DNA of 64,000 nucleotides from Streptomyces filipinensis (GCF_014649495.1 NZ_BMTD01000024.1:1-64000), one strand, 5' to 3'. Shown: positions 34,280 to 42,951, numbered from the stretch's first letter. A program made the numbers and translations. The notes: generated by a model not told the origin, from the sequence alone.

Positions 34280-35170
34280 ATGGACAACCGTGAGGAGGTC
34301 CGCGAGTTCCTCACCTCGCGGCGAGCGAAGATCACCCCTGAGCAGGTCGGCCTGCCTGCGGGGTCCCGGCGGCGTGTGCCCGGGCTGCGCAGGAGCGAGG
34401 TCGCCGCGCTCGCCGACATGAGTGTCGAGTACTACGCGAAACTGGAACGGGGCAACCTGGCCGGTGCCTCCCCGGCCGTCCTCGAAGCGGTCGCCCGCGC
34501 GCTTCAGCTGGACGACGCCGAACGCGCCCACCTGCTGCACCTGGCGCAGGCGGCCGACGGCACCGACGCCCTCACCCGCCCCCGCCGCCGCGCCGGCAAC
34601 CGGCAGTGGACGCCGCACCGCAGCCTGCAGTGGACCTTGGACGCGATCACGGCCGGGCCCGCGGTCGTGTCCAACGGCCGCATGGACATCCTGGCCGCCA
34701 ACCCGCTCGCCCGCGCCTTCTACACCGATCTGTTCGCCCACGCGGACAACCAGCGGAACCTGGCCCGCTTCCAGTTCCTCGACCCGGCCACCCGCCGGTT
34801 CTACCCCGACTGGGAACTGTTCGCCGACATGGCCGTGGCCGTGCTGCGCCGCGAAGCCGGCCGCGACCCCCACGACAAGGACCTGCACGACCTCATCGGA
34901 GAACTGTCCACGCGCAGCAAGGAATTCCGCACCCGCTGGGGCGCCCACAACGTCCGCCGCCACGGCACGGGAACCAAGCGGTTCCGCCACCCGGCGGTCG
35001 GCGACCTCACCCTCGCCTACGAGTCCCTGGACCTGGCCGCCGAACCCGGACTCAGCATGACCATCTACGCCGCCGAGCCCGGCTCCCCCTCAGAAGAGGG
35101 ACTACGCCTGCTCGCCTCACTGGCCGCCACCGAGAACGTGAGCCCGGCAGCACAGCACCCGACCTCCTGA
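34280..35170 (+). CDS. XRE-family regulator with MmyB-like ligand domain
   Basis: The 296-residue protein has an N-terminal helix-turn-helix at about residues 8-70 (FLTSRRAKITPEQVGLP, RRVPGLRRSEVAALADMSVE, YYAKLERGN). This is followed by a MmyB-like PAS-type domain (NGRMDILAANPLARAFYTDL, FYPDWELFADMAVAVLRRE). Family members regulate a divergent oxidoreductase gene, here the alcohol dehydrogenase at 32992-34008. ATG 34280 was chosen because the conserved HTH starts there. A hairpin after the stop separates it from the convergent carboxypeptidase gene. Confidence 0.9.
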   Translation: MDNREEVREFLTSRRAKITPEQVGLPAGSRRRVPGLRRSEVAALADMSVEYYAKLERGNLAGASPAVLEAVARALQLDDAERAHLLHLAQAADGTDALTRPRRRAGNRQWTPHRSLQWTLDAITAGPAVVSNGRMDILAANPLARAFYTDLFAHADNQRNLARFQFLDPATRRFYPDWELFADMAVAVLRREAGRDPHDKDLHDLIGELSTRSKEFRTRWGAHNVRRHGTGTKRFRHPAVGDLTLAYESLDLAAEPGLSMTIYAAEPGSPSEEGLRLLASLAATENVSPAAQHPTS

Positions 35171-35183
35171 AAGCGCCCGCACA

Positions 35184-35199
35184 CCGGCCTGGCGGCCGG
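35184..35199. terminator. CCGGCC/GGCCGG hairpin between convergent genes
   Basis: CCGGCC, loop TGGC, GGCCGG: 6 bp perfect stem, 14 bases after the stop of the XRE gene and 58 before the stop of the convergent PBP gene. It could terminate either. Confidence 0.5.
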
Positions 35200-35256
35200 C
35201 GCGACGAGGGCGGCAGGGAAATGTCAGAGCCCACCCCGGTTCTGAGACGGAATCCC

Positions 35257-36624
35257 TTACGCGTAGCAGCCGTTGACGGTCGCCGCGAGGTCGTCCATGG
35301 CGTCCTTGACGGCGCTCGGGTCGCCCGTGGCTCCGTTTTCGACGAACGAGAACACCTTCCACTTGCCGTCCTTGCCCCGAGTCAGACCGCTCAGCGCGAC
35401 GGCGCCGGTGAGGGTGCCGGTCTTCGCGTGCACCTTGCCCACCGCGCACATGGAGTGGGCGTCGTCGAAGCGGCCGTACTCCGGGCCGAGCGTGCTGCCG
35501 GCCTCACCGGAGACGGGCAGGCCGTCGAGGATGGAGCCGAGGGTGTGCGTGTGCCGGGGCTGCGTCAGCAGTTCGAGGATCTGGGCGAGGGTGGCGGCCG
35601 GGATGCGGTCGGCCCGGGACAGACCGCTGCCGTCGTAGAGCTCGAACTTGTCGAGCGAGACGCCGTACACCCGGCTCAGCACCTGGCGCACGACCTGGGT
35701 GCCGCCCTCGAAGGTGGCCGGGCGGCCGGCGCCCAGGGCCGTCATCCGCAGCAGGGTCTCGGCGATGTTGTTGTCGCTGTGCTTGAGCATCGTGTGGACG
35801 ATGCCCGACAGCGGCGCTGACCTGTGCCGGGCCACGGGAACGTCCGTCGGGCGTACGGTGGCGCGGGTGACGTCGCCGGTGACCGTGACGCCGTCCGCGG
35901 CCAGTTGCTTGGCGAAGACCCGCCCGGCGTCGAGGGAGGTGTCCTGGACGCCGCGCCCGTCGACGACCAGCGCGCGGACCGGGGCCACGGTGTCGGGGTA
36001 GTAGCCGTCGTTCCAGCCCTTGGCCAGGGTCGGCTCCGGGAACAGGCTGTCGTCCACGGCGACCTTCACGGTGGTCCGGCCCGCGGCCTTGAGTCCGGCG
36101 ATCGCGGTCTTCGCCAACTCCGCGAGGTCAGCGGTGGTCAGGGTGCGGTCGCCGCCCCCGACGAGGGTCAGGGTGCCGTGGCCGTAGACGACCTTCGTGG
36201 TGAACCGGTGCTGCGGGCCGAGCACCGTCAGGGCGGCGGTCGACGTGGCGAGCTTGGCACTGGACCCCGGCATCAGCCCGGTGGAGGCGTGGTAGCCCCA
36301 GACGGTGGTGTGCGAGGCCGCGTCGAGGACCACGCCGCTCACGTTCGAGCCCAGCCGCCGATCGCGTACCCGGGTCTTCAGGTTCTTGGCCATCTGGCGG
36401 TCGCTGGTGTCCAGGCCGTGAGCCTTGGCCGTCGCGCCGACACCCTTTGGGGCGGCGAAGGCGGACGGACCCGCCAGAGCGGCGGACGCCACGGGCACGG
36501 CCATGGCGAGGACGAAGGCCCGGCGCAGGCCGGTTCCCGTGCCATTTCCTCTGAGCTTGCGGTGCCGGCGCCGGCCACCCGGAAGGAAGGTGATCTCGGG
36601 CGTCTTGGCGGTTACTTCAGTCAT
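35257..36624 (-). CDS. dacB: D-alanyl-D-alanine carboxypeptidase/endopeptidase (PBP4, S13 family)
   Basis: The 455-residue exported enzyme trims peptidoglycan peptides. An N-terminal basic region and a hydrophobic segment (RRAFVLAMAVPVASAALAG) act as signal peptide or anchor. The penicillin-binding motifs are SSAK at residues 121-124 (nucleophile Ser121), SDN in LKHSDNNIAETLL and KTG in VHAKTGTLTGAVALSG. The insert typical of PBP4 (VDDSLFPEP...) lies between SxxK and SxN. ATG 36624 is the first start. The symbol is used by family only. Confidence 0.9.
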   Translation of the reverse strand: MTEVTAKTPEITFLPGGRRRHRKLRGNGTGTGLRRAFVLAMAVPVASAALAGPSAFAAPKGVGATAKAHGLDTSDRQMAKNLKTRVRDRRLGSNVSGVVLDAASHTTVWGYHASTGLMPGSSAKLATSTAALTVLGPQHRFTTKVVYGHGTLTLVGGGDRTLTTADLAELAKTAIAGLKAAGRTTVKVAVDDSLFPEPTLAKGWNDGYYPDTVAPVRALVVDGRGVQDTSLDAGRVFAKQLAADGVTVTGDVTRATVRPTDVPVARHRSAPLSGIVHTMLKHSDNNIAETLLRMTALGAGRPATFEGGTQVVRQVLSRVYGVSLDKFELYDGSGLSRADRIPAATLAQILELLTQPRHTHTLGSILDGLPVSGEAGSTLGPEYGRFDDAHSMCAVGKVHAKTGTLTGAVALSGLTRGKDGKWKVFSFVENGATGDPSAVKDAMDDLAATVNGCYA

Positions 36625-37090
36625 CGGGGTTCGAAACTCTCAGGAGTGGGGGCCTTGGGTGAGGGAAAGCTCGAAGTCGCTGCATCAGCGAGCCGCCGAC
36701 GGTGAAGTGCCGGGCGCCGGGCGAGCCGAGGCAGAGGATGTCCTGGGTGCCGGGCTTCCGGGAGGTGGTACTGGGGGGCGCAATTCGACGTCCCGTACGT
36801 CCACGTCAGCGGCCGCCCTGACGCCGGAACTCTCTTCCGCCGGACAGTGACGGCCGCGAACAGGGCCGCGAGTGCCGGGAAAGCAGCGTCGAAACGGCCG
36901 CCGAGTCGACCAGCCGAGCGACCAAGCGATCCACATCCATGTGATCCCCCGGGTGAGGTGCGGTGTCGCCTCTCATACGCACGGACTCGTAGGCGGGTTG
37001 CATCGCAGCACACCCTCTTTGCCGGGCAGTGGTCGATGGAGTCGCGGCCGGGGCCCGTCCTTGGTTCGCCGGCGCGGAGGCGCAGGCGCG
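36625..37090. other. no gene recognised
   Basis: About 465 bases between the PBP4-type gene and the TetR gene, both on the minus strand. Open frames on both strands have no recognisable product. It may contain the promoter of the PBP gene, but no clear -35/-10 pair stands out. Confidence 0.4.
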
Positions 37091-37672
37091 TCAGTGCGGC
37101 CGAAGTCCCCCGAAGACCACGTCGAAGACCCGCTCTCGGGCCACCGGGTCCGTTGCGAGCTGCTCCGTTGCCGTGCCGGTGCCGACGATCAGGGCGATCA
37201 GTTCCGGCAGACCCAGCTCGGGGCGGACGGCCCCGGCCCGCTGCGCCGCGGCCAACAGTTCGGCCAGCTGTGCCCGCATCACCGTGGTCGATTCCTGCAA
37301 CGACGCGTGCACGTCCACGCCGGCCGCGGCGAGCGCCCGGGTGAACTCCGCCTTGCCCGCGGACTGCTCCACCACCAGTCGGAAGCAGGCGAAGAACGCC
37401 TCGGCAGGCTCGGCCTCGGCGGCCAGTTGCGCGGTCTTGGCCGTGATCGTCTCCAACCTGCGCACCATGACCGCCTCCAGCAGCGCCTCCTTCGTCGGGA
37501 AGTGCCGGAAGAGCGTGCCGACCCCTACGCCGGCGGCGCGGGCGATCTCCTCCGTCGGCACGCCGATGCCGCGGGTGGCGAACACTTGTGTGGCGATGTC
37601 CAGCAGCTTGGCTCGGTTGCGGGCCGCGTCCGCCCGCAACGGTCGCTCCGCAGCACCGCTCGCCCCGCTCAT
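37091..37672 (-). CDS. TetR-family regulator, divergent from an NTF2-like gene
   Basis: The 193-residue protein has the TetR HTH at about residues 13-62 (DAARNRAKLLDIATQVFA, VPTEEIARAAGVGVGTLFRHF) and a helical ligand domain. It starts at ATG 37672, with GAGGACAG just upstream. It is divergent from the gene at 37782, and a CCGCTAG/CTAGTGG inverted repeat lies between them, so it probably represses that gene. Confidence 0.9.
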   Translation of the reverse strand: MSGASGAAERPLRADAARNRAKLLDIATQVFATRGIGVPTEEIARAAGVGVGTLFRHFPTKEALLEAVMVRRLETITAKTAQLAAEAEPAEAFFACFRLVVEQSAGKAEFTRALAAAGVDVHASLQESTTVMRAQLAELLAAAQRAGAVRPELGLPELIALIVGTGTATEQLATDPVARERVFDVVFGGLRPH

Positions 37673-37743
37673 CTGTCCTCTCCTCCCAAGACGGATCCAT
37701 CCCTGGACAACCGGAGTGCCCAGTCCGTATCGTTCAAACGGAG

Positions 37744-37764
37744 CCGCTAGTCCGATTCTAGTGG
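37744..37764. promoter_or_regulatory. putative TetR operator
   Basis: CCGCTAG (37744-37750) and CTAGTGG (37758-37764) form an inverted repeat with one mismatch and a 7-base centre, placed 17 bases before the NTF2-like gene start and between the divergent pair. Confidence 0.5.
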
Positions 37765-37781
37765 CGCACAGGGGGTTGATC

Positions 37782-38222
37782 ATGTCCGAAAACGTGTCGC
37801 CGCGCGAGGTCTTCCTCAAGCTGCTGGAGGGCATCACCGCCGGGCGGTTCCCGGAGCTGGCCGAGCTCTACTCCGAGGACACCGTGGTGGAGACCGTCTT
37901 CGAGCCGGTCGGACCGCGGCGGTTCGAGGGGCGGACCGCACTCAAGCATCGGTTCGCGGAAGTTGCCGCGCATTCGCCGATGGAGCTTCACGCCACGAAC
38001 GTGGTGATCCGGGAGACCGACGATCCCGAAGTGATCGTCACCGAGTGGGACTACCAGGTGCACCACCGGATCACCGGACGGACCTTCGCGTGCGCCAACA
38101 TCCAGGTGCTGCGGATCCGCGACGGCCTGATCGTCCACAGCCGGGACTTCCACGACCACCTCGCGCTCATCGTGGGCGGTGGCGGCCTGCCTGAGCTTGT
38201 GACAGCGCTGGAAGGAAAATAG
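37782..38222 (+). CDS. SnoaL/NTF2-like protein
   Basis: The 146-residue protein has the NTF2-like alpha+beta cone fold pattern: FLKLLEGITAGRFPELAELY, then SEDTVVETVFEP, RFEGRTALKHRF, VIVTEWDYQVHHRITGRTF and VLRIRDGLIVHSRDFHDH. Such proteins are isomerases, cyclases or binding proteins for small molecules. ATG 37782 follows AGGGGG. It is divergent from, and probably controlled by, the TetR gene at 37091-37672. Confidence 0.85.
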   Translation: MSENVSPREVFLKLLEGITAGRFPELAELYSEDTVVETVFEPVGPRRFEGRTALKHRFAEVAAHSPMELHATNVVIRETDDPEVIVTEWDYQVHHRITGRTFACANIQVLRIRDGLIVHSRDFHDHLALIVGGGGLPELVTALEGK

Positions 38223-38230
38223 CGGCTGCG

Positions 38231-38261
38231 GCTGCCTGGCGCTCTCTACCTGCCAGGCAGC
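38231..38261 (+). terminator. perfect 10-bp hairpin after the NTF2-like gene
   Basis: GCTGCCTGGC (38231-38240) pairs perfectly with GCCAGGCAGC (38252-38261) across an 11-base loop, 8 bases after the stop codon. Confidence 0.75.
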
Positions 38262-38537
38262 CAAGACGGTAGACACGAGCGCGCCGGGCCGGTAGTCGGC
38301 ACCGCCAGCGACGCGTAGTCGCTCCACGGCTGCGGAACTTGCGGCCGGTGGCGACCAGTTATGGAACGACCCACGGAATCGGCACGTCGGTCGGCTCTGC
38401 GGGCGGCGGCTCGAAGAGGGCTTCGCGGAAGCGGCTACGACGAGGATCTGGTCCACTCCGACCCCGATGGGTTGCGCGTGCCGCTGGGCACACCGTTGCC
38501 GCTGTGAATATTCGCTGCAGGTGGCCGCATCGGGCCG
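38262..38537. other. no gene recognised
   Basis: This sits between the hairpin and the end of the lipoprotein gene. Short frames on both strands have no recognisable product. Confidence 0.4.
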
Positions 38538-39011
38538 TCAGCAGTAGGTCTTGTCGGACGCCGGGACGAACTTCACACGGGTGTGGTAGCGGGCGAACTG
38601 GACCCGGTTGTAGTCGCGACGGTCGACGCGGTACCAGACGTTGTCCCGGTCGTGGTCGCCGTTGACGTCGTCCAAGCGGACGCACCAGCGTTCCGGGCGG
38701 ATCTCCTTGCGGTAGGTCTCGGTGCCGTGCCGCACCTTGTGGCAGTTCTGCCGGCGCTCGGTGGTGTACCAGGTGCGGGTCCGGCGGTGGCTGCCAGAGC
38801 CGGTGGTGGAGGAGTGGGCGACCCGGGCAGTGCCCGTCGTGCACTGCTTGACCATGTGCGGGCGGGTGGCCGGGACGGTCTTCTGGGGGATGTGCCGGAG
38901 GTCGTCCTTGAGGCCGGAGATGGGATCGGGACCGTCGAGGCCGCAGGCGGTGACCGTGACCAGCAGGACCGCCGCCACGCCGAGCATCACCCTCAGTCGT
39001 CTGTCGAACAT
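38538..39011 (-). CDS. lipoprotein of unknown function
   Basis: The 157-residue protein has a lipoprotein signal peptide: basic start (FDRRLRVML), hydrophobic core (GVAAVLLVTV) and lipobox VTAC with the modified Cys at about residue 23. The mature part is very basic, with many Arg/Tyr (SHRRTRTWYTTERR, VRLDDVNGDHDRDNVWYRVD), and has scattered cysteines. It would be tethered to the outer face of the membrane. ATG 39011. No family recognised. Confidence 0.78.
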   Translation of the reverse strand: MFDRRLRVMLGVAAVLLVTVTACGLDGPDPISGLKDDLRHIPQKTVPATRPHMVKQCTTGTARVAHSSTTGSGSHRRTRTWYTTERRQNCHKVRHGTETYRKEIRPERWCVRLDDVNGDHDRDNVWYRVDRRDYNRVQFARYHTRVKFVPASDKTYC

Positions 39012-39600
39012 CGTTTACTGCCCCCGCCGTTCGAACGCGTAGCGTATCCGAACGACCGGGGGGGCGGCCGTGGCCGGTTCGGTCAGCCCCGCGCGCAGCG
39101 CCGCCGCGTGTTCGGCGGTGAAGGCGGTGAGCGAGCGGGCGGTGCGGCCCGTCAGTGGGAGGAGGGCGGCCTCCTCCGCCAGCAGCGGGAACCGGTCCTC
39201 CCGGCCCGGCACGCCGGCTGACACGGGGTCGCCCGCTGGGTCAAGGCAGCCGCACCGCTCGCGGGTCAGTCTCGTCGGCCCTGGCCGTCCAGCAGATCGA
39301 GGCCGGCCTGACCGTCCACGTCGCCGCCCACGAGCTTCGCCGCGATCCTGCGGGAGCTCCGGGAGGACACCGGCACGCCCCGCGGCCCTATCCCGGCCCT
39401 CGCGCAGCTGGTCACCACTGCCGCGCGCCGGGCGGAGCAGCTCGACCCCGACCGCGACGACGCGCCTCCTGCCCGCCGCACAAGGCCGCCGCCCGCCCAC
39501 CGACGACGCTGGGCGAACGATGGCCACGACCTGGCCCGCCTCGCAGGCCCTGTTCCTGCACACGCCGCGCGAAGGGGGTGGCGGCGACTTCTCCGTCAAG
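39012..39600. other. decayed gene fragments
   Basis: On the minus strand near 39020-39230 the sequence PLLAEEAALLPLTGRTARSL, then TAFTAEHAAALRAG, resembles the C-terminus of an atypical SDR/NmrA-type reductase. On the plus strand near 39330-39450, FAAILRELREDTGTPRGPIP, then ALAQLVTTAARRAEQLD, looks like a real but unidentified protein piece. Neither is complete. The region is best read as leftover fragments of deleted genes. Confidence 0.4.
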
Positions 39601-39838
39601 TGCAGCGTGTTGAACTAAGGGCCTTCTCTGCATCGGTCAAGCGCACGGCTGTGAGTTCATTGGATCTTGTTGGCTGAGCATGACCGCCTTCGCGGCGGCC
39701 CCCGAGTCCAAAGCCTGCCGTGAGGCGAGTGCATCAGTGGCGTCCGGCCACGGACCTCCGCAAAAACCCGTTGGCGGACCACGGGCGACCGCTGCTAACT
39801 TTCCGGAGGCCGTGCCAGAGAACGAGGAGGTGGTACCC

Positions 39839-39892
39839 GTGAACGCAGTATCGACATGGGTGCTCCCCTCCGGGGTCGCGGTCGGACGATAG
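39839..39892 (+). CDS. 17-residue leader peptide (locus 2)
   Basis: A short ORF starting with GTG behind GAGGAGG (39824-39830) encodes MNAVSTWVLPSGVAVGR and ends in TAG. It matches the leader at 31383-31436 in length and in the M-A-V-TWVLP positions. It lies 45 bases upstream of the paralogous alpha/beta-hydrolase gene, whose ribosome binding site is inside the intervening inverted repeat. Confidence 0.8.
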   Translation: MNAVSTWVLPSGVAVGR

Positions 39893-39937
39893 GTCGTCCG
39901 GGAGTGCCGTTCAACAGCACTCCCGAAAGGCACGACC
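39892..39937 (+). promoter_or_regulatory. leader hairpin enclosing the hydrolase ribosome binding site (locus 2)
   Basis: The inner stem is perfect: CGGGAGTGC (39899-39907) with GCACTCCCG (39917-39925), loop 9 bases. The outer stem is also perfect: GGTCGT (39892-39897) with ACGACC (39932-39937), ending exactly before the ATG. GAAAGG (39925-39930) lies between the stems, 7 bases before the start, the same spacing as at locus 1. Leader codons GGTGCTCCC can pair with the inner left arm using two wobbles. Confidence 0.75.
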
Positions 39938-40657
39938 ATGCAATTCACTTCCGAACAACACCTCGACGACGGCGTCTTCGAACGCGAATTCACCCTCGGC
40001 GAGATCCCCGGCACCCTGTGGACGCCCGGATCGGCACCAGCCCCGCTGATCCTGATCGGCCACAACGGCGGCCTGCACAAGCGGGAACCGCGGCTGGTGG
40101 CACGGGCCCGGCACTGCGCGACGCACGGCTACGCGGTGGCCGCTATCGACCATCCCGGGCACGGTGACCGGCCCCGTTCCGCCACCGACGAGCAGGCCCG
40201 CGCCGACCTGCGCCGGGCGATGGCGACCGGCGAGCCGGTCGACGAGATCTTCGAGTCCTTCGTCGGCCCGCTGGTCGAGAAGGCGGTCCCGGAATGGCGG
40301 ACCACCCTGGACGCCCTCCTCTCGCTGCCCGAGACCGCCGGCCCGGTCGGGTACTCGGGGATGACTGCCATCGGCATTCGGCTGGCGGTGGTCGAACCGC
40401 GCATCAAGGCCGCCGGCTTCTTCGCCGGGGGCTATGTGCCCCGCGCCCAGCGCGAGGAGGCCCGGCAGGTCACCATTCCGCTGCTGTTCCTACTGCAGTG
40501 GGACGACGAAGGAAACCCCCGGCAACGGGCCCTCGACCTGTTCGACTCCTTCGGCAGCAAGGAGAAAACGCTGCACGCCAATATGGGCGGGCACGCCGGC
40601 ACCCCGTGGTTCGAGGTGGAGGACGGGGACCGGTTCTTCAGCCGGCACCTGAAGTGA
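39938..40657 (+). CDS. alpha/beta-hydrolase-fold protein, nucleophile elbow shortened (locus 2)
   Basis: The 239-residue protein is a paralogue of the 31491-32258 product: FTLGEIPGTLWTPG, LILIGHNGGLHKREP, AAIDHPGHGDRPRSATDE and LLQWDDEGNPRQRALDLFDS all align. The nucleophile elbow reads GYSGMTAIG, about three residues shorter than GYWGINMGTAIG in the paralogue, so the usual GxSxG turn is not formed in register. Asp (QWDDE) and late His (MGGHAGTPW) are kept. It is controlled by its own leader ORF and hairpin. The function is unknown, but paired leader control suggests a stress or drug response. Confidence 0.85.
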   Translation: MQFTSEQHLDDGVFEREFTLGEIPGTLWTPGSAPAPLILIGHNGGLHKREPRLVARARHCATHGYAVAAIDHPGHGDRPRSATDEQARADLRRAMATGEPVDEIFESFVGPLVEKAVPEWRTTLDALLSLPETAGPVGYSGMTAIGIRLAVVEPRIKAAGFFAGGYVPRAQREEARQVTIPLLFLLQWDDEGNPRQRALDLFDSFGSKEKTLHANMGGHAGTPWFEVEDGDRFFSRHLK

Positions 40658-41096
40658 GACCGGGCCGTCAATCCGGCAGCAGACGATAGGCGCTGCCGGC
40701 CATGCTGCCGTCATCGAGACCAGGTCCCGGCCCTCCTCGATGGCGGTGTCCAGCAGATGCACAACGGCCCCCATCACGACGGAGGCGAAGGCCGCCACCG
40801 GGTGCGCCTGCGGAACCCGACCGGCTATCCGCCAGGAGGCGTCAGCGCCGGCAGTGCAACGCAGCATGAGGCGGTTTGAAGCCCCCCGGCCGCGCAGGGC
40901 GACTTCGAAGGGCCACAATCCTTCATCTCTCGCATAGCACCACTACCGAAAGTTCTCTACTACCAACTTTCTTTCGTTTTCAGGACACATCGCCCGATAA
41001 CCGGCCAAGCCCGGAGACAGTGCGGACTGTTAAGGGTGACCGCAGGTCATCGCCCTGGCGATGCCGAAGGCGCCGTGCAACTGCGCAGGAAACGGC
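40658..41096. other. non-coding or relic; AT-richer stretch at 40920-41030
   Basis: A minus-strand frame around 40670-40866 (MLRCTAGADASWRIAGRVPQ, then HPVAAFASVVMGAVVHLLDT) looks mildly protein-like but has no good start signal and no recognised family. The 40920-41030 stretch is unusually AT-rich for this genome and contains GAAAGTT (40948-40954) inverted as AACTTTC (40965-40971), a possible regulatory or terminator structure. Confidence 0.35.
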
Positions 41097-41990
41097 TCAG
41101 ACGACCACGACCCGGCGCCCGCGCGTGTGACCGGCTTGGCTGTCGATGTGGGCCGCCGCGGCCTCGGCGAGCGTGTACGACTTCTCGACCGGGATGTGGA
41201 GCTTTCGCCGCGAGATGAGGCCGACGGCCTCGGCGAGCGCATCCGGCACGCTCCCGGCCACGCCGGAGAACCGGACACCGAGCTCCGGCGCATCGAGATC
41301 GGCGATGGAGATCACCTTCTGCGGGTCCCCGGTCAGCTCGACGAGCTCGCGGATCACGCCCGAGCCGGCGAGATCGAGAGCCGCGTCGACATGGCCGAGC
41401 TGCCGCACCCGCTCGACCCAGCCCTCGCCGTACGTCGTGGCGAGGGCACCCAGGCTCCGCAGATAGCCCTGGTTCGCCGCCCCGGCGGTGCCGATCACCG
41501 TGATGCCGCGGTCGCGGGCGATCTGCAGCACCGCCGATCCGACTCCCCCGGACGCACCGCTGACCAGCAGCGTCTGTCCGGGCTGCACACCGACCTCGCG
41601 GATGATGCGCAGCGCGGTCTCCACCACGGAGGGGTACCCGGCGGCCTCTTCGAACGTCAGACCTTCAGGCATACGGGCCCAGGCCGACAGCACGGCGAAC
41701 TCGGCATAGGTGCTGGAGCCTTCGCCGAACACGTGGTCGCCGACCTCGACCCCGTCGACGCCCTCGCCGACCTCGTCCACCACCCCGGCGGCGTCCAGCC
41801 CGACTCCGGCGGGCAACTCGATCGGATGGGCCTTCAGGATCTGGCCTTCACGAATTCTCCAGTCGACGGGGTTCACGCCCGCCGCCCGCACGGCGATGCG
41901 TACCCGGCCGGGGCCCGCGTGCGGCTCCTCGGCATCTATGAGTTGCAGAACGTCCGGACCGCCGAACTCGGCGAAGCTCACCTTCTTCAT
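41097..41990 (-). CDS. NADPH-dependent quinone oxidoreductase-like (MDR family)
   Basis: The 297-residue protein lacks the zinc residues of alcohol dehydrogenases and resembles quinone oxidoreductase/zeta-crystallin: VRAAGVNPVDWRIREGQ, GVGLDAAGVVDEVGEGVDGV, and the nucleotide-binding SGASGGVGSAVLQIARDRG. It should reduce quinones or enones with NADPH in the cytoplasm. ATG 41990. It is divergent from the TetR gene at 42061, whose probable operator AACCGT-T-ACGGTT lies in the 70-base gap. Confidence 0.9.
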   Translation of the reverse strand: MKKVSFAEFGGPDVLQLIDAEEPHAGPGRVRIAVRAAGVNPVDWRIREGQILKAHPIELPAGVGLDAAGVVDEVGEGVDGVEVGDHVFGEGSSTYAEFAVLSAWARMPEGLTFEEAAGYPSVVETALRIIREVGVQPGQTLLVSGASGGVGSAVLQIARDRGITVIGTAGAANQGYLRSLGALATTYGEGWVERVRQLGHVDAALDLAGSGVIRELVELTGDPQKVISIADLDAPELGVRFSGVAGSVPDALAEAVGLISRRKLHIPVEKSYTLAEAAAAHIDSQAGHTRGRRVVVV

Positions 41991-42008
41991 CCGGTGGACC
42001 GTAGCACT

Positions 42009-42021
42009 AACCGTTACGGTT
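42009..42021. promoter_or_regulatory. AACCGT-T-ACGGTT operator between divergent genes
   Basis: A perfect 6-bp inverted repeat with one central base lies 19 bases upstream of the quinone-oxidoreductase-like gene and 40 bases before the TetR gene. It is a typical TetR autoregulatory operator position. Confidence 0.7.
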
Positions 42022-42060
42022 TTGAATCCGCTCCGGTTTCGTACCTGATAGTGTCAGGGC

Positions 42061-42648
42061 ATGACAGTGCCGCCCGGACGCCGTGAGCGCAAGAAGGCCG
42101 CGACCCGCCAGAAGATCGCCGGTACCGCCCTGCGGCTCTTCCTGGAACGCGGGTACGACGCCGTGGGTATCCGTGAAGTGGCCGCTGAGGCCGACGTGGC
42201 CGTCACCACGCTCTTCTCCCACTTCGCCTCCAAAGAGGCCCTGGTTTTCGAGCAGGACGAAGACTTCGAGCAACGCCTCACGCAGGCGGTCACCGGCCGG
42301 GCGCCGCACGAGCCGCTCATCCCTGCGCTGCGCCGCGAGATCCAGGCCCTGGTGCGACATTGCACGGCGGACAGCGCCGCCCCGATCTGGCGCATGATCG
42401 ACGAATCACCCGCCCTGCGGAAGTACGAGGAGTCGATGAGGCTGCGCCACGCGGAGACGCTGGCAACCGCCATCGCCGCCGATCCCGAACTGTCGCAGAC
42501 CGCAACGGCGAGCCGGACGATCGCGAGGTTCGTGATCGACGCCTATTCGCTGGCCCGTGAGGCGGCCGATCCGGAGGCCGCGGTGGACGAGATCTTCCGG
42601 ATGATCGAGGCAGCCTGGGAGGTCACCTGCCCTTCTCGGCGTGCGTGA
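42061..42648 (+). CDS. TetR-family regulator, divergent from the quinone oxidoreductase
   Basis: The 195-residue protein has the TetR HTH at about residues 11-58 (KKAATRQKIAGTALRLFL, GIREVAAEADVAVTTLFSHF) and a ligand domain. ATG 42061. With the shared operator it probably represses the divergent MDR reductase until an electrophilic or quinone ligand is bound. A short GAGGAAC-TT-GTTCCTC hairpin overlaps its stop (42647-42662). Confidence 0.9.
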   Translation: MTVPPGRRERKKAATRQKIAGTALRLFLERGYDAVGIREVAAEADVAVTTLFSHFASKEALVFEQDEDFEQRLTQAVTGRAPHEPLIPALRREIQALVRHCTADSAAPIWRMIDESPALRKYEESMRLRHAETLATAIAADPELSQTATASRTIARFVIDAYSLAREAADPEAAVDEIFRMIEAAWEVTCPSRRA

Positions 42649-42951
42649 GGAACTTGTTCCTCCAGGCAGGACAGGGGCCGGTCGCGGATGAGGAGCTTCG
42701 CTTGTCCGTCGGGGCGGTCTTGACTTCCCAGACACGCCGTTCGGCGCTTGACCGTGGACCGAACCCACTGACAAACGACTCCCCTGAGAACTGACACACA
42801 GTCATTCCCGGCGGTCCTGAAACCTCCTTTCCTCGGGAGTCGTTAAACGCGCCGAAGGTATGAAGTTGTTGTGTCGATCCCGACTACGGACGCAGATCTG
42901 GTGAAAACTGAGCTACCTCCCTATAAGGGGAAAGAAGAAGGAGCGTCCGAA
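42649..42951. other. intergenic; possible terminator and promoter, no gene
   Basis: The start of this gap contains the GAGGAAC/GTTCCTC hairpin after the TetR stop, flanked by CCTGCC and GGCAGG that could extend it. The end carries AAGGAG, the ribosome binding site of the next gene. No coding sequence is recognised. Confidence 0.45.
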
